A DNA stretch of 64,000 nt from Methanobrevibacter millerae (GTDB lineage: Archaea; Methanobacteriota; Methanobacteria; Methanobacteriales; Methanobacteriaceae), in assembly GCF_001477655.1 (NCBI RefSeq), contig NZ_CP011266.1:62001-126000 (forward strand). Reading direction: 5' to 3'. Of the stretch, positions 55,701 through 63,423 are shown in pieces. Under the pieces are notes generated by a model. It was not told the DNA's origin. It was given only the letters and a program-made list of their open reading frames with translations, and made no database searches. The first letter of the stretch is position 1; each line of letters begins with the position of its first letter. A program made the translations under genes and the position numbers.

Positions 55701-56212
55701 TTCCTAGCGGAAAATACAGCGCAAATGTAATATTTGATGGGGATGACAAATACTTGCCAAGCACAAATCAAATTGGATTCACAGTATCAAAATTTAAGAC
55801 TCCACTATTGGCTATGGGTGATGTAATCCCGCAAGGTGAAGAAGCAACAGTTGTTGTTAAAGTTCCAAATGATGCAACAGGAACTGTAACAATTACAATT
55901 GACAATAAAAAATACACTGCAGAAGTTAAGGATGGTAAAGCAGTATTTAAAGTTCCGGGATTAATAAAAGGTAGCTATGATGTAAATGCATCATACTCTG
56001 GTGATAAAAAATATGAGGCTAATGACACCATAACTGATGTTGAAGTGTATTTCAATGAAACCCCAGCACATCCTGAAAATGGAAATCATAATATAATGAA
56101 TGGTGGCGAAAGTGTTTCATTGGCTAATTATGCAACAGGTAATCCAATAATGGTATTGTTGTTAGTTCTATTTACAATCGGATTAACACAAATAAGAAAA
56201 TTCAAAAAATAA
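43772..56212 (+). CDS. Giant adhesin-like surface protein, 4146 residues
   Basis: An uninterrupted 12.4-kb frame. ATG 43772 follows GGAG and gives a signal peptide (MDKFKIVLICLILCLFLSL start, cleavage near residue 25). Residues 50-2250 are parallel beta-helix repeats of the polymorphic-outer-membrane type (GGAI..., NSTF..N.A). Within them a unit of 272-273 residues occurs four times (starting about 46574, 47390, 48209 and 49028). From about residue 2300 to 4080 there are about 19 Ig-like domains of 85-95 residues with the core G-N-V-T-V-x-V-x-G-K-x-Y and ending Y-x-G-D. The C-terminus (about 4122-4143) is a membrane helix with RKFKK tail. N-x-S/T sites are dense. Function is probably attachment to host or partner cells; the ligand is unknown. 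Confidence 0.93.
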   Translation: MDKFKIVLICLILCLFLSLSSVAAADSDLNTTDKNLLSLNDVSANPLSSTNDDMVSVNENSESFTALKNLVTNGGDITLDKNYTYSSSDSLSNGIIITKDVTITGNGNVIIDANSKARIFNIQGATVTLRGINFTNGVSNYGGAILTDSSSTLIVDGCSFEDNSATQGGAIRIGSTNSIIKNSTFYRNYASFTGNGYGGGAIEVYTTATNTLITNCSFEENHAAAHGGAIEIKDNQKNVIIRDSYFGKNYAYGSGGSIFVEQSRYVDIINNTFEENYVTTNNPTNAYGGAIHFNNWVKNINIINSSFLSNNAGRGGAIRMDGSENGFEYFYLYNLTFENNYAVYEGGGFSSNQASRYFYFENCSFINCTTGKSNANGGGMYLNSRYSQFKNITFINCSSQNGGSLDIKYDVGSTLSQITIINSSAQNGGAVRVFDTSSILSNVEIINSTATGLGGAIYWTGSYGTMYNINITNSTSNNNGGAIYWSSNNAYTIENISVINSRATNGGGLYLNSQGNTIININLINCTATNNGGALYINSDTQHITNGILNDNKATKYGGAIYVGNNNYIYFNDLTINASNAYNGGGLYYAGCIGSALWVTNCTFTNNNASHNGGGIYYVVVDGLGDNPVVCRDYNDFDGKGVLKNGRTSVSPQGSDGSTYANHINSSYFKNNNDYSLNVSSLADSNAIMGVVNISSPKDPNRNSYMVVINVTHEGVPVSQMILNTTAGYDTYFNRIYEKFIINIRENLTRNTKYDVSVGFEDSNYLYKEATTTFTTLDIWNMGDFKYLQSLIDDVPDGGVLDLSRSFEFISKEDYGNKVTYPDDYCMNITKSIIINGNGYSINALGYSRIFNITANNVILNDIVFINGNSSGKYRDSLDKGGAIFWAGQNGIINNSAIVYNYAGSYGGGIYYNSSASDCTIDECLFSNNKAIKNGGAIDCNATKMRLYNTTFESNVAENGAALCREASATGGSGRNNTFRLNHADIAGAALAWIKAEKIYIDTYTFIDNTADFSGGAIYVGVGSANCTIFNSTFIGNNVTNFTGGHGGAIEWYAVDGNILNSTFINNNAYTGGALYVGSDSGNINITNSGFLRNNAITIGGAIDLTASSVAVNNTYFRENTASEGGAIFVGGTGENNFINSSYFTNNIATYGKGGAINWNASAGQIFNTNFTQNSAEYGGAVYIGGNSDNSQITNVTFTGNNATYNGGAIDWNATGGKLYNTTFISNYAGEYGAALCRESGATGGSGRNNTFRLNHADIAGAALAWMNVTGIHINYYYFYDNTANSSGGAIYIGNGSDNCIIDNSIFEGNNVTNLTGGHGGAVDVVADNASVINSNFTNNNAFYGGALFVGSGSGNTNITNSIFTKNNAIFDGGAINLQASAVTLNNTHFYTNTALRNGGALYVGGEGTTNKIYDSKFEENNAGNNGGAIFWRAYAGHIAYSNFTSNFANYGGAIYLNGVSSNTNITHVIFKSNNATKNGGAIDCNSTRMNLTYTLFESNYAGEYGAALCRESGATNGFGFYNNFTSNHAGIAGAALAWMDVKNININHYIFTNNIADQMGGAIYATKGSDNFIINNCDFKGNNVTNSVYGQGGAIDSDSTGNTIINSNFTNNNAFDGGAIHIGSDSGHTNITNVTFNRNGAYHDGGAINLVASGVRLNDTRFYSNTALRNGGAVYVGGQGSTNVILDSLFDKNDAGNRGGAIDWLAQKGNITYSNFTRNSAHDGGALYLNGESSESVLSHLIFSNNTATGNGGAIDCNATLVNLTHTQFTSNRADYGAALARESGATGGFGINNTFIRNHAYVSGAALAWLGVSNIHINNYTFINNTADYSGAAIYVGSQSDNCIVDNSTFIDNYVSNAISGRGGAIDWIGNNGTIINTNFTRCISVNAGAVYVAEGSDNMTINNTAFTSCNSLTNGGALVLCGDNVTISYSNFISSVAMVDGGAIAGFNSDNANISYCFFKYNVAAGYIDVDGTVYGEGGAIYWENSTNLRLSNSKFRHNEAHLSGGSISADNCNDSVVFNITTYDETAFRNGGSIAWINSNNVNITDSYFYDSGANYCGGTVYLSNVYDINVKDSKINSTYSSWDYGGGMYVDGNVTIENVTFNNTHSDKTYGTALYFHSGNSTVINCTFENAKNTILINKTAEVHLTKNKITSNKPTKNIMYLTDIDDEIVSDVVNYAIWNDGNLYLDKNNFDYVIYNNGTIWTKTTTKMLNNESYNVTWNDYFIFFANITDDNLNTIISVHSLNTTNNVYQDVGNHYILPYNADTIQCIYQGNFHLIPIDKGLKMNTVYNGTLNVKMPVTVSIDQIDITLDGILVNATLKPVAGSNYTIKGQNVTFLVYDGDGNLVKNITVDITDIDEHNIVNTEFTAWSVANATLPMMNLGAGVYTIGASYSGDTYHMGSIAINTTTIHLRQSWIIVNIENITYGENIIALITTNSNGTVHFNLHGRKEVRDVEMTKGPDGNYTGRLEITVDEYLTTGDHDVGVVLEENAYYAYATNLTSFTIYKLNTTVNATPIKLIIDVGEKQTIIVIVNDTYAKKNATGFVNITVGGKTYYDKLNPKGEAQFDVFDLHKGQYQDIEVNYDGDAYFNSNSAKVSFAVGQISDYNITVKVNDVKLGENATIYISLPTEVTKNLTVYVNNTKYENVIVNNGLAILTVNTAILNNPGQYIVNVTYPGDDVYALKYNNGTKFNVTATDDWNLYLSVEAHTYGQNTIFTLTVPSNVETKKVNLTIDGLYYQVTIDANGEGSLTLNNLSGGLHTVIANYTGDSRYLTKTNSTKFLINQAASTVTLSQNANGDVIATVLPTNVTGTVTFYVNERNYTVVLTGNTALLNKDLTVRNNSIVVIYNGDINFTSSKNSTKFSTAKNTASVNVTAIDVVYGNVSEITVKVPNVQKGYVTITVNDTLVNVTVKIVNGEAKLNVTGLDVGRYIVNVTYLGDSNYDIAQNHTYFNITKANLIALVIAQNVTSYMNSTFIIIVPDDYAGQVTITVDGKTYSGDVASIIQMTKLTVGNKTAHVEFTDDKNYKGTELDVTFNVNDAGGYSPVTTVINSTTVVVNVPENVNGNVTVVLPNGTNKTVIVENGSAIVTLENMTPGTNNITVIYTDGNNTITTNATITVPKHETKMNVTVNEATAGGNTTVTVEVPVDATGNITVTVDGKTYTTDNITNGKAIITIENLTAGDKTLIVEYSGNANYTANYTLENFTVAPGKVDSNIIVVDHGNGTVVVVVGDNATGNVTIKVGDKEFNATVVDGTAIVNITNVTPGIHEVEVIYSGDDIHSNATATANITAPKYDAGMNVTVGEVKEGEAIVIAVEVPVDATGNVTIYVGGKEYNTTIEKGKAIVSVNNVSAGNHTIAVEYAGDSNYSANYTIVNMTVDKAKSESDLTVVDYGNGTVVVVVGDNATGNVTIKVGDKEFNATVIDGKAIVNLENITPGIHDVEVIYSGDDNHNNATLNTTVNISKGVSPMDVEVNNINVGDNARVKVTLAKDANGYVTIEIDGKTYTKEIIDGVAIFEIENLIAGQKSVFATYVGGDNYASSYSSKQFNVSKVDSSLVAEIVDVKVGEKLNITVHVPNDATGQVLIDIDGIGYYVNVSGGVGNIQIPRLGNGTYDVTLTYVGDDKYLLSSNLTEFKVEKISSFVIPTANNIIVGENEEMKFIVPADATGNVTVIINNEEYNLNLNNGLLGAVYKEGEKYSVAISGGNGELVISGLPKGEYLVSVRYNGDYKYLPSENTTMFTVSMHNTPMDVIDQGNGTIKVILPSNATGIVTITDGDNVYTGEVINGTAIIYLENTTPGKHDLIVKYGGDGDYSPNTTNIAVEFPKYDTPISVETSNIYVGETETVVVTLPKDVTGTVTIEIDSKEYTTSEIIDGKAIFKVVGLAFGNKTVAVKYSGDKNYRDNYTTGQFVVSKLQSDISAVGKDITVGSDEIIVAFVPSDASGQVLVDINGVGYYGEIINGKANVIIPDLPSGKYSANVIFDGDDKYLPSTNQIGFTVSKFKTPLLAMGDVIPQGEEATVVVKVPNDATGTVTITIDNKKYTAEVKDGKAVFKVPGLIKGSYDVNASYSGDKKYEANDTITDVEVYFNETPAHPENGNHNIMNGGESVSLANYATGNPIMVLLLVLFTIGLTQIRKFKK
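46574..49680 (+). repeat. Four-fold 272-residue unit in the giant adhesin
   Basis: Copies begin at about 46574, 47390, 48209 and 49028 (spacings 816, 819 and 819 bases). Each contains GAALCRESGATGG, a NHADIAGAALAW-like block and a GGHGGAI-like block. Copies 1 and 2 share 65 identical bases (46682-46746 and 47501-47565). The fourth copy drifts off near 49680. Confidence 0.85.
53451..54042 (+). repeat. Identical 79-base blocks in two Ig-like domains
   Basis: Bases 53451-53529 and 53964-54042 are identical (513 bases apart, two Ig domains). They encode GNGTVVVVVGDNATGNVTIK and following residues. Neighbouring domains have diverged far more, so recent duplication or gene conversion is likely. 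Confidence 0.9.
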
Positions 56213-56216
56213 TTTC

Positions 56217-56249
56217 GGGAGTGTTACACTCTCAAATTTATCTTTTTTT
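56217..56249 (+). terminator. Terminator of the giant adhesin gene
   Basis: GGGAGTG (56217-56223) pairs with CACTCTC (56227-56233) around TTA, followed by AAATTTATC and a T-run at 56243-56249. Confidence 0.65.
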
Positions 56250-56291
56250 CTTTAATCTACTTTTTTTTTAAATGATGATGGTTAATTCAAT

Positions 56292-57365
56292 TTAACTGCA
56301 TGTTTTTTCTATTTTTTTTCTTAATTTTTCAACAGGCACACCTCGTGCAAGAGCAGTAAACATTGCACCTCCGGCACCTGCACCTTCCTTAACAAAGCCG
56401 TCAAGATAATTTTTCAATCCATCATGGTCTGATTCCTCAAATTTAGGGTCGACGGAATGAAGAGTAATATCTTCATCAATCTGTTTTAATAGTCCTAAGA
56501 GGTCTGCAGTTTCATCTCCTACAACATAAACTGTGGTTGCAAGATTGATTTTTGAAAAATCAAAAGCAGGCTTAATTGATTTTATAACAGCACATGCTGC
56601 CGCCATTTGAGTTCCGCCAGCTAAAATGAGTGGAATTTGTTCATCAACTCCTAAGACAAATCCAGTTACTGCTGCTAGGGTAGGGTCTCCTACGGCACCG
56701 ATTGCCTGAAGGCCGTCTATGTTATCTGTTTCAGGGTTTAGGCCCGCATTTTCGAGTCCTTCATCAACGATTTTTGTCTTCATATCATGGGGATTGTGAG
56801 GCATGCTTCCGCTTACCTTCTCGTTGGCGTCATATCCCAGTGCCCTTAAGACTCCAAGTGCTGTGGTTGTACCTGCAGCAATGCTTTCTCCAATAATTAA
56901 CATTGGGTGGCGTCTTGCAAGCTCAGCACCTAATTCGTGTGCATTTTCATAAATTTCCAATGGATTTAAGACGCCTTTTCCGGTTCTTATGTCTCTTCCA
57001 TATTCATTTCCAAGTCTCATGCACTCTATATTCGGTTTGATTTTACAACCTGCATCAGCAATGATGAATGGGATATCTGCGATTTCTAGTGATGCTTTTG
57101 TTAGCATTGCTGGTGTCGGTGCAGCAGCTTTTCCAACTACTGTCTGTGGGATTTCTTCCATGCATTTAACAGTGCCAAATACCATTAGTTCAGAATCTGC
57201 AGCCGGAGTATATTCAGTTAATTCCGGTGTTGCACCAGCGCCTGATAGTCCGGGTATTAAAGATGTTTCTGTAGTTCCAATTGTACAAATAAATACTGGA
57301 TCAATTACTTCTCCCAGGTATTCCATCAGTTCAGTTGATCCGTAGGTTGTAATTCCATCTATCAT
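56292..57365 (-). CDS. cobT: Archaeal CobT-type nicotinate-nucleotide--base phosphoribosyltransferase
   Basis: It activates the lower-ligand base of cobamides by forming an alpha-riboside phosphate from nicotinate mononucleotide. The 357-residue protein follows the archaeal CobT family: ICTIGTTETSLIPGLSGAGA at the N-terminus, ADIPFIIADAGCKIKPNIE, GESIAAGTTTALGVLRALGY and VGDPTLAAVTGFVLG. The catalytic Glu of bacterial CobT is expected late in the chain; here GGAMFTALARGVPVEKL is the C-terminal part. Methanogens need cobamides for methyltransferase Mtr. Its ATG overlaps the stop of the 57362-57859 gene by four bases, so the two are translationally coupled. Confidence 0.9.
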   Translation of the reverse strand: MIDGITTYGSTELMEYLGEVIDPVFICTIGTTETSLIPGLSGAGATPELTEYTPAADSELMVFGTVKCMEEIPQTVVGKAAAPTPAMLTKASLEIADIPFIIADAGCKIKPNIECMRLGNEYGRDIRTGKGVLNPLEIYENAHELGAELARRHPMLIIGESIAAGTTTALGVLRALGYDANEKVSGSMPHNPHDMKTKIVDEGLENAGLNPETDNIDGLQAIGAVGDPTLAAVTGFVLGVDEQIPLILAGGTQMAAACAVIKSIKPAFDFSKINLATTVYVVGDETADLLGLLKQIDEDITLHSVDPKFEESDHDGLKNYLDGFVKEGAGAGGAMFTALARGVPVEKLRKKIEKTCS

Positions 57366-57859
57366 AATTTTTCCTCAATTTTAGTCAATAATTCAATAAC
57401 CTTCTTGTTCTGATTGATAATTTTTTGATTTTGCAGGAATATTCTGTTCAAATAGTCTGCAGTTGTCTTATCTGGCTTTTTGCCAAATGTCTTACCGTCT
57501 CTTCCTCTTGGAGGAATGCTGTCCAATAATTCGTTTCTGGTAGGTGCCTGCTTGGGTCTTGCAGGAATCATTCCTTTGCTTTTTGGGGCGTCATCTGCCA
57601 TTTCTTCAATATAGTTGTGAGATACTTTCTTTTTACCTTTTTCCTCTAAAAGTTCCATCAATCGAGCATCAACGGCAGCCTCACCTATAAGCATTTCTTG
57701 TTCAACTTCATGATACAATCTCTTTTGTATATTGTATGCATCATAAATGGGAATACCACGTTTTTGGGTTTCTTCCTTAAAAGCATCATTGATGTGAATA
57801 TCCCCAGTTAACTTATTAACTCTTTTTTCCTCAACAGTGTTTGTGTTATAAAATCCCAT
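57362..57859 (-). CDS. Unknown protein translationally coupled to cobT
   Basis: The 165-residue, soluble, charged protein has an N-terminal part with TGDIHINDAFKEETQKRGIP, a Pro/Lys-rich middle (about 95-125: SKGMIPARPKQAP, SIPPRGRDGKTFGKK) that looks unstructured, and a C-terminal helix with coiled-coil character (NRIFLQNQKIINQNKKVIEL). ATG 57859 follows the ribosome site GTGATTAAT; the GTG at 57868 belongs to that site. The last four bases overlap the cobT start (ATGA). No family is recognised. Tight coupling suggests a partner or regulator of CobT. Confidence 0.65.
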   Translation of the reverse strand: MGFYNTNTVEEKRVNKLTGDIHINDAFKEETQKRGIPIYDAYNIQKRLYHEVEQEMLIGEAAVDARLMELLEEKGKKKVSHNYIEEMADDAPKSKGMIPARPKQAPTRNELLDSIPPRGRDGKTFGKKPDKTTADYLNRIFLQNQKIINQNKKVIELLTKIEEKL

Positions 57860-57924
57860 ATTAATCACTTTGTTTTCATTAATTAAATATTATATGTAAT
57901 GAGTTATAATAGAATATATATTAA

Positions 57925-59535
<1,611 letters not shown>

Positions 59536-59868
59536 TTATATTGCATTTTAAATAGAACATGCGGGTGTAAGTATCAAAAATACTGAATATTGATGTTATA
59601 GGTGATTTTACATTTTTAATGCTTAGTTTAAGTTCAGTATATGAATCTATGGATAACTAATTGTCTCTTCTTCTTAAACTTTATAAATTATAAAAAATAT
59701 ACTCTTATTATAGTTAAAATAATTTTTTAAGATAGCATTGAGATTTATATAATATCTGGGTTAAATTACTAATTTATTACATATTTCAATAAATGCTGGG
59801 TTGAGTTAATGAAAATCCAGTTTTGATGTAATTTTAAAAAATTTTTAAACTTTAAAAAAGGTGTTAAT
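59536..59868. other. 333-base intergenic region before the small beta-helix gene
   Basis: No gene is supported. An AGGTGAT motif at 59599-59605 is not followed by a usable frame (the nearby ATG opens 13 codons). ACATGCGGGTG (59557-59567) also occurs upstream of the Mrr-like gene at 19692-19702. TATA-like runs lie at about 59681-59700 and 59746-59753. Confidence 0.4.
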
Positions 59869-61059
59869 ATGAAATTAAAAAATTATCTGATTATTTTTAC
59901 CTTATTTCTGGTGTTAATGTGTTGTGTCAATGCAATCAATGCATCACCTAATGATAAATTGGATATGAATGTACTCGAACTGGATTCTAGTGTGGATTAC
60001 ATTTCAATCAGTAATGAAGAACAAGCAAGCAGTGAGAATAATGAAGTTATAGGCATTGCTGTAGACTCAGAAGATACTGAATTAGCAGCTTCTAATAGTA
60101 ATACTTCACAAAAAAGTGTAAATGGAGCAGATGTTGGAACATTCACGGATTTAAAAAAACTTATTGAAAGTTCAAAAGATGAGGTGTCATTATCTAAAAA
60201 CTATACTTTCAATCGTGGTGTTGATAAGGATTTGACATTCGGTATAGTAATATCTAAACCGATTAAAATCTATGGTAATGGTGTAACAATTAACGGAGAT
60301 AGTAATGCAAGAATCTTTCAAATTGATGCAGATGACGTAACGATAACTGAAATAAATTTGATTAATGGTAGGGAAGATATGTTTGGTGGAGCCATATACT
60401 GGAGTGGTAAAGGTGGTGTAATAGAAAAATCTAACCTTACACATAATATTGCAAGATCTGGTGGAGCTATTTTTGTAAAAAATGGTGGTGTCCTCATAAA
60501 CAACAATCGATTTGAAAGCAATTATGCAAATAATCGGGGTGGAGCCATAATGGTAGTTGGATATCATACATCCATAACTAATAATCTCTTTAAGGACAAT
60601 CATGCTTTGAGATATGATCCTGCAGTTCACTACCAATCTTTTGCTATGATAGATAAATATGACGGCAATGACTTCATAAACAACACGAAAATTGTTTTGG
60701 GTGGAGGTTCTGATTCAGATTCCACAAATCATGCTATAAGTAATGAACAAAAATCTGTTTCTTCCAATAAATATTCAAAAATCGTTGTAAGCAGTAACAA
60801 TAAAGAAATGCCAATCAATAACAATCAACTTACCTTGGACATTCTGAATAAAATTTTTAATCAAGATTTTACTAATGGTTTTCTTTTAGTATATATCGAT
60901 GGAAAACTTGTCTTCAATGGTACAACCACTAGTGATTTAACACTAATAATATGTAACTTATTGGCACTACTCGCTGGTCAACATGAAATATCTGTTGAAT
61001 TTACTGGAAATGATGGAAAAACAAACTCATATAAGGAAAATATAATTCTTGAGGAATAA
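59869..61059 (+). CDS. Short secreted beta-helix adhesin-like protein without membrane anchor
   Basis: The 396-residue protein has a signal peptide (about 1-26), a polar stretch, and a right-handed beta-helix (about 85-270) with the same repeat type as the giant adhesin (GGAIYWSGKGGVIEKSNLTH, SGGAIFVKNGG, RGGAIMVVGYHTSITNN). The start of the helix, FTDLKKLIESSKDEVSLSKNY then NGVTINGDSNARIFQI, closely follows the first helix turns of the giant adhesin and of the papain adhesin. The last 90 residues look like one Ig-like domain (IVVSSNNKEMPINNNQ...LLVYIDGKLVFNG...GQHEISVEF). There is no C-terminal membrane helix. AAAGGTG precedes ATG 59869. It may bind the wall or another adhesin. Confidence 0.75.
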   Translation: MKLKNYLIIFTLFLVLMCCVNAINASPNDKLDMNVLELDSSVDYISISNEEQASSENNEVIGIAVDSEDTELAASNSNTSQKSVNGADVGTFTDLKKLIESSKDEVSLSKNYTFNRGVDKDLTFGIVISKPIKIYGNGVTINGDSNARIFQIDADDVTITEINLINGREDMFGGAIYWSGKGGVIEKSNLTHNIARSGGAIFVKNGGVLINNNRFESNYANNRGGAIMVVGYHTSITNNLFKDNHALRYDPAVHYQSFAMIDKYDGNDFINNTKIVLGGGSDSDSTNHAISNEQKSVSSNKYSKIVVSSNNKEMPINNNQLTLDILNKIFNQDFTNGFLLVYIDGKLVFNGTTTSDLTLIICNLLALLAGQHEISVEFTGNDGKTNSYKENIILEE

Positions 61060-61096
61060 GTTTTAAAACTTTTCCATTTCTTTTTTTTCAGATAAC

Positions 61097-61104
61097 TATA
61101 TAAA
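61097..61104 (+). promoter_or_regulatory. TATA box of the XTP pyrophosphatase gene, leaderless distance
   Basis: TATATAAA ends 23 bases before ATG 61128 and no ribosome site is present between, so the transcript may start at the ATG. Confidence 0.5.
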
Positions 61105-61127
61105 AAATTTTCATCAAAACTATTTTT

Positions 61128-61679
61128 ATGATAACATTTATAACTGGTAACGAACATAAAGTTATAGAAGCAGAGAATATTTTCAAAGATTATGACATTG
61201 AACTTGAGCATATTGACTTGGGCTACATGGAACCTCAGGGAACTCTTGAGGAAGTGGCCGAGTTTGGTGCAAAATATGCTAGTCATAAGCTAAATAGGCC
61301 TGTGATTGTTGAAGATGCTGGTTTATTTATTAGAGCTTTAAAATGGTTTCCTGGAACATATTCACATTATGTACAAGATACATTAGGAAATCAGGGAATA
61401 TTAAAGCTATTAAATAATGTTCCTGACCGTTATGCCGAATTCAGGTCAGTTATTGGGTACTGCGCCCCCAATTCTGAGCCCAAGACTTTTTTAGGCAAGG
61501 TCGAAGGAGAAATATCAGTTGAAGAAAAAGGAGATTTAGGTTTCGCTTTTGATCCTATATTTTATGTTCCTAGTGAGGGTAAGACCTTTGGAGAACTAAC
61601 AACTGAAGAAAAAAACCAATTTTCACATAGAAAAAATTCATTAAAAAAATTTATCGAGTGGTATGCCGCTCAAGATTAA
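61128..61679 (+). CDS. XTP/dITP pyrophosphatase (RdgB/HAM1 family)
   Basis: This house-cleaning enzyme hydrolyses deaminated purine nucleoside triphosphates (XTP, ITP, dITP) to monophosphate and pyrophosphate, protecting nucleic acids. The 183-residue protein has the family start [18 protein letters not shown] (binding the phosphate), [13 protein letters not shown] with the catalytic Asp, [23 protein letters not shown] and [11 protein letters not shown]. It lies just upstream of rpsO, which starts 23 bases after its stop, and is probably co-transcribed with it. No ribosome site is seen, but a TATA box is at leaderless distance. Confidence 0.95.
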   Translation: MITFITGNEHKVIEAENIFKDYDIELEHIDLGYMEPQGTLEEVAEFGAKYASHKLNRPVIVEDAGLFIRALKWFPGTYSHYVQDTLGNQGILKLLNNVPDRYAEFRSVIGYCAPNSEPKTFLGKVEGEISVEEKGDLGFAFDPIFYVPSEGKTFGELTTEEKNQFSHRKNSLKKFIEWYAAQD

Positions 61680-61702
61680 TATTATATAATTAGGTGTTAT
61701 TT

Positions 61703-62101
61703 ATGGCAAGACCAGAATGGGTAACTTATAGTAACGAAGAAATTGAAGAAATGATTTTAAAATTTAACAGAGAAGGTAAAAGTACTTCCGAAATCGGTAT
61801 TATCTTAAGAGACCAATACGGAATCCCTAAAGTTAAAGATGTAACTGGTGAAAGAATCACTGAAATCTTAAAAAGAAACAATCAAGCTGGAGATTATCCT
61901 GAAGATTTAATGAACTTAATTAAAAGAGCAGTTAACATCAGAGACCACTTAGAAGAAAACCCTAAAGATTTACACTCCAAAAGAGGTTTAACAATTATCG
62001 AATCAAGAATCAGAAAATTAGCAGCTTACTATGTAAATGAAGGCGAATTACCAGAAGGTTGGAGATATAATCCACAACAAGCAGCACTCCTTGTTAAATA
62101 G
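61703..62101 (+). CDS. rps15: Ribosomal protein uS15 (archaeal form)
   Basis: This small-subunit protein binds helix junctions in the central domain of 16S rRNA. The 132-residue archaeal/eukaryotic form has an N-terminal extension ([26 protein letters not shown]) before the S15 helical core ([33 protein letters not shown]). ATG 61703 with AGGTG upstream is chosen over GTG 61694. Codon use is strongly biased, as expected for a ribosomal protein. Its end overlaps the start of the RecJ-like gene. Confidence 0.96.
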   Translation: MARPEWVTYSNEEIEEMILKFNREGKSTSEIGIILRDQYGIPKVKDVTGERITEILKRNNQAGDYPEDLMNLIKRAVNIRDHLEENPKDLHSKRGLTIIESRIRKLAAYYVNEGELPEGWRYNPQQAALLVK

Positions 62102-63422
62102 GGCTAGTGAAGCTAGTAATATGCTCAAAGAGCATATTGAAAATGATGAAATTATTCGCATAATTTCACATAATGATGCTGATGGAATATCAGCAGCGGC
62201 TGTAATAGCGAATGCTTTAAAAGAGGAAAATGCTCAATTTCACACTACTATAGTGCCTAGATTAAAAGAAGATGTAATAAATCAGCTCAGACATGAGCAA
62301 CATGATTTATTTATCTTTTCTGATATGGGCAGTTCCTTTGTTAAGGAATTGAATACTTTTAAAAGTGATGTTATTATAGCTGATCACCATCAGGTGGATG
62401 GAACCGAAGCAGACAGCAATCTGGTTCATGTCAATCCACACTTATTTGAAATTGATGGTAGTAAAGATTTATCCGGGGCAGGTTCAGCATATTTGTGTGT
62501 TCGTGACTTGGATAAAAAACATTTTGCTTATTTTGCACTTGTAGGTGCTTTTGGTGACATGCAAGGCCAAGACGGATTTAATGGTGTCAATAAACTAATT
62601 TTAGAAGATGCAAAAGAAACCAATCTAGAAATTAATGAGGATTTAAAAATTGTTTCAAAAGCATCAGAACCATTATTCAAATCTCTTGCTTACACTTTCA
62701 CCCCACCATTGCCTGGTATCAGTGGTGATTTGGAAGGTTCTACCGCATTTTTAGAAAAAATTGGTTTATCTTACGGTATTAAATTTACTGATTTGGCTGA
62801 TGAAGAAAAAGATGTATTGACAGCTGAATTAATAAAGATTAATCCGGATATTTATGGAGATTGCTATTTGATTCCAAAAGAAATTCCAATGCTTAAGGAT
62901 TTGGAGGAATATGCATATATTTTAGATGCTTGCGGTAAAAACAAAAAATTTGGGTTGGCATTGAGCATTGCTTTAGGTGAAAGAGAAAAAGCACTATCTA
63001 CAGCAACAGAATTGCAACGTAAATATCGTGACCAAATAGTGAAAGGTCTCGAATGGGTAAAAAGAGAAGGTGCTGTTCAATTAAATTCATCACAATATTT
63101 ATACAGTGAAGATAAAGTTTTAAAATCTGTGATGGGTACTATTGCCAGTATTGGATTATCTGTTGAATTGATTGATTCATCAAAACCAGTATTGGGATTG
63201 TCAAGACTTCACAATGATATTAAAATATCCGGTAGAACAACCAGAGATATGGTTGAACGTGGAGTGGATTTAGGAAAGGCTTTACGTGATAGTTCAAACA
63301 ATTTCGGTGGACAAGGAGGGGGCCACGATATTGCAGCAGGAGCTATGATACCTTATGAAAGCAAAGATAATTTTCTCCATTTATTTGATGAAATGATTGA
63401 ATACCAATTAAATAATGATTAA
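62091..63422 (+). CDS. DHH/RecJ-like phosphoesterase (archaeal RecJ/GAN type)
   Basis: An exonuclease-family protein with the DHH motifs: [13 protein letters not shown] (motif I, about residues 26-38), [18 protein letters not shown] (the DHH) and a C-terminal DHHA1 domain with [16 protein letters not shown]. Archaeal relatives bind the replicative GINS complex or act in repair and RNA 5' trimming. The likely start is TTG 62091 ([15 protein letters not shown]), overlapping the end of rpsO by 11 bases; ATG 62121 is an alternative and ATG 62037 would overlap far into rpsO. Placement after rpsO is a common archaeal order. 443 residues from TTG. Confidence 0.88.
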   Translation: MLNRASEASNMLKEHIENDEIIRIISHNDADGISAAAVIANALKEENAQFHTTIVPRLKEDVINQLRHEQHDLFIFSDMGSSFVKELNTFKSDVIIADHHQVDGTEADSNLVHVNPHLFEIDGSKDLSGAGSAYLCVRDLDKKHFAYFALVGAFGDMQGQDGFNGVNKLILEDAKETNLEINEDLKIVSKASEPLFKSLAYTFTPPLPGISGDLEGSTAFLEKIGLSYGIKFTDLADEEKDVLTAELIKINPDIYGDCYLIPKEIPMLKDLEEYAYILDACGKNKKFGLALSIALGEREKALSTATELQRKYRDQIVKGLEWVKREGAVQLNSSQYLYSEDKVLKSVMGTIASIGLSVELIDSSKPVLGLSRLHNDIKISGRTTRDMVERGVDLGKALRDSSNNFGGQGGGHDIAAGAMIPYESKDNFLHLFDEMIEYQLNND

Positions 63423-63423
63423 T

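Noticed and set aside
43772-56212. Regular repeats that might suggest a CRISPR array or satellite DNA
   Set aside because: Repeats are in frame with one 4146-residue protein, have no constant 25-37 base unit with unique spacers, and vary as protein repeats do.
59599-59680. AGGTGAT and an ATG upstream of the small beta-helix gene as a short gene
   Set aside because: The ATG is too far from the site and opens only 13 codons.
60190-60636. 148-codon minus-strand frame inside the small beta-helix gene
   Set aside because: Shadow of the coding strand; Cys/Tyr/Ile-rich composition and no start signal.
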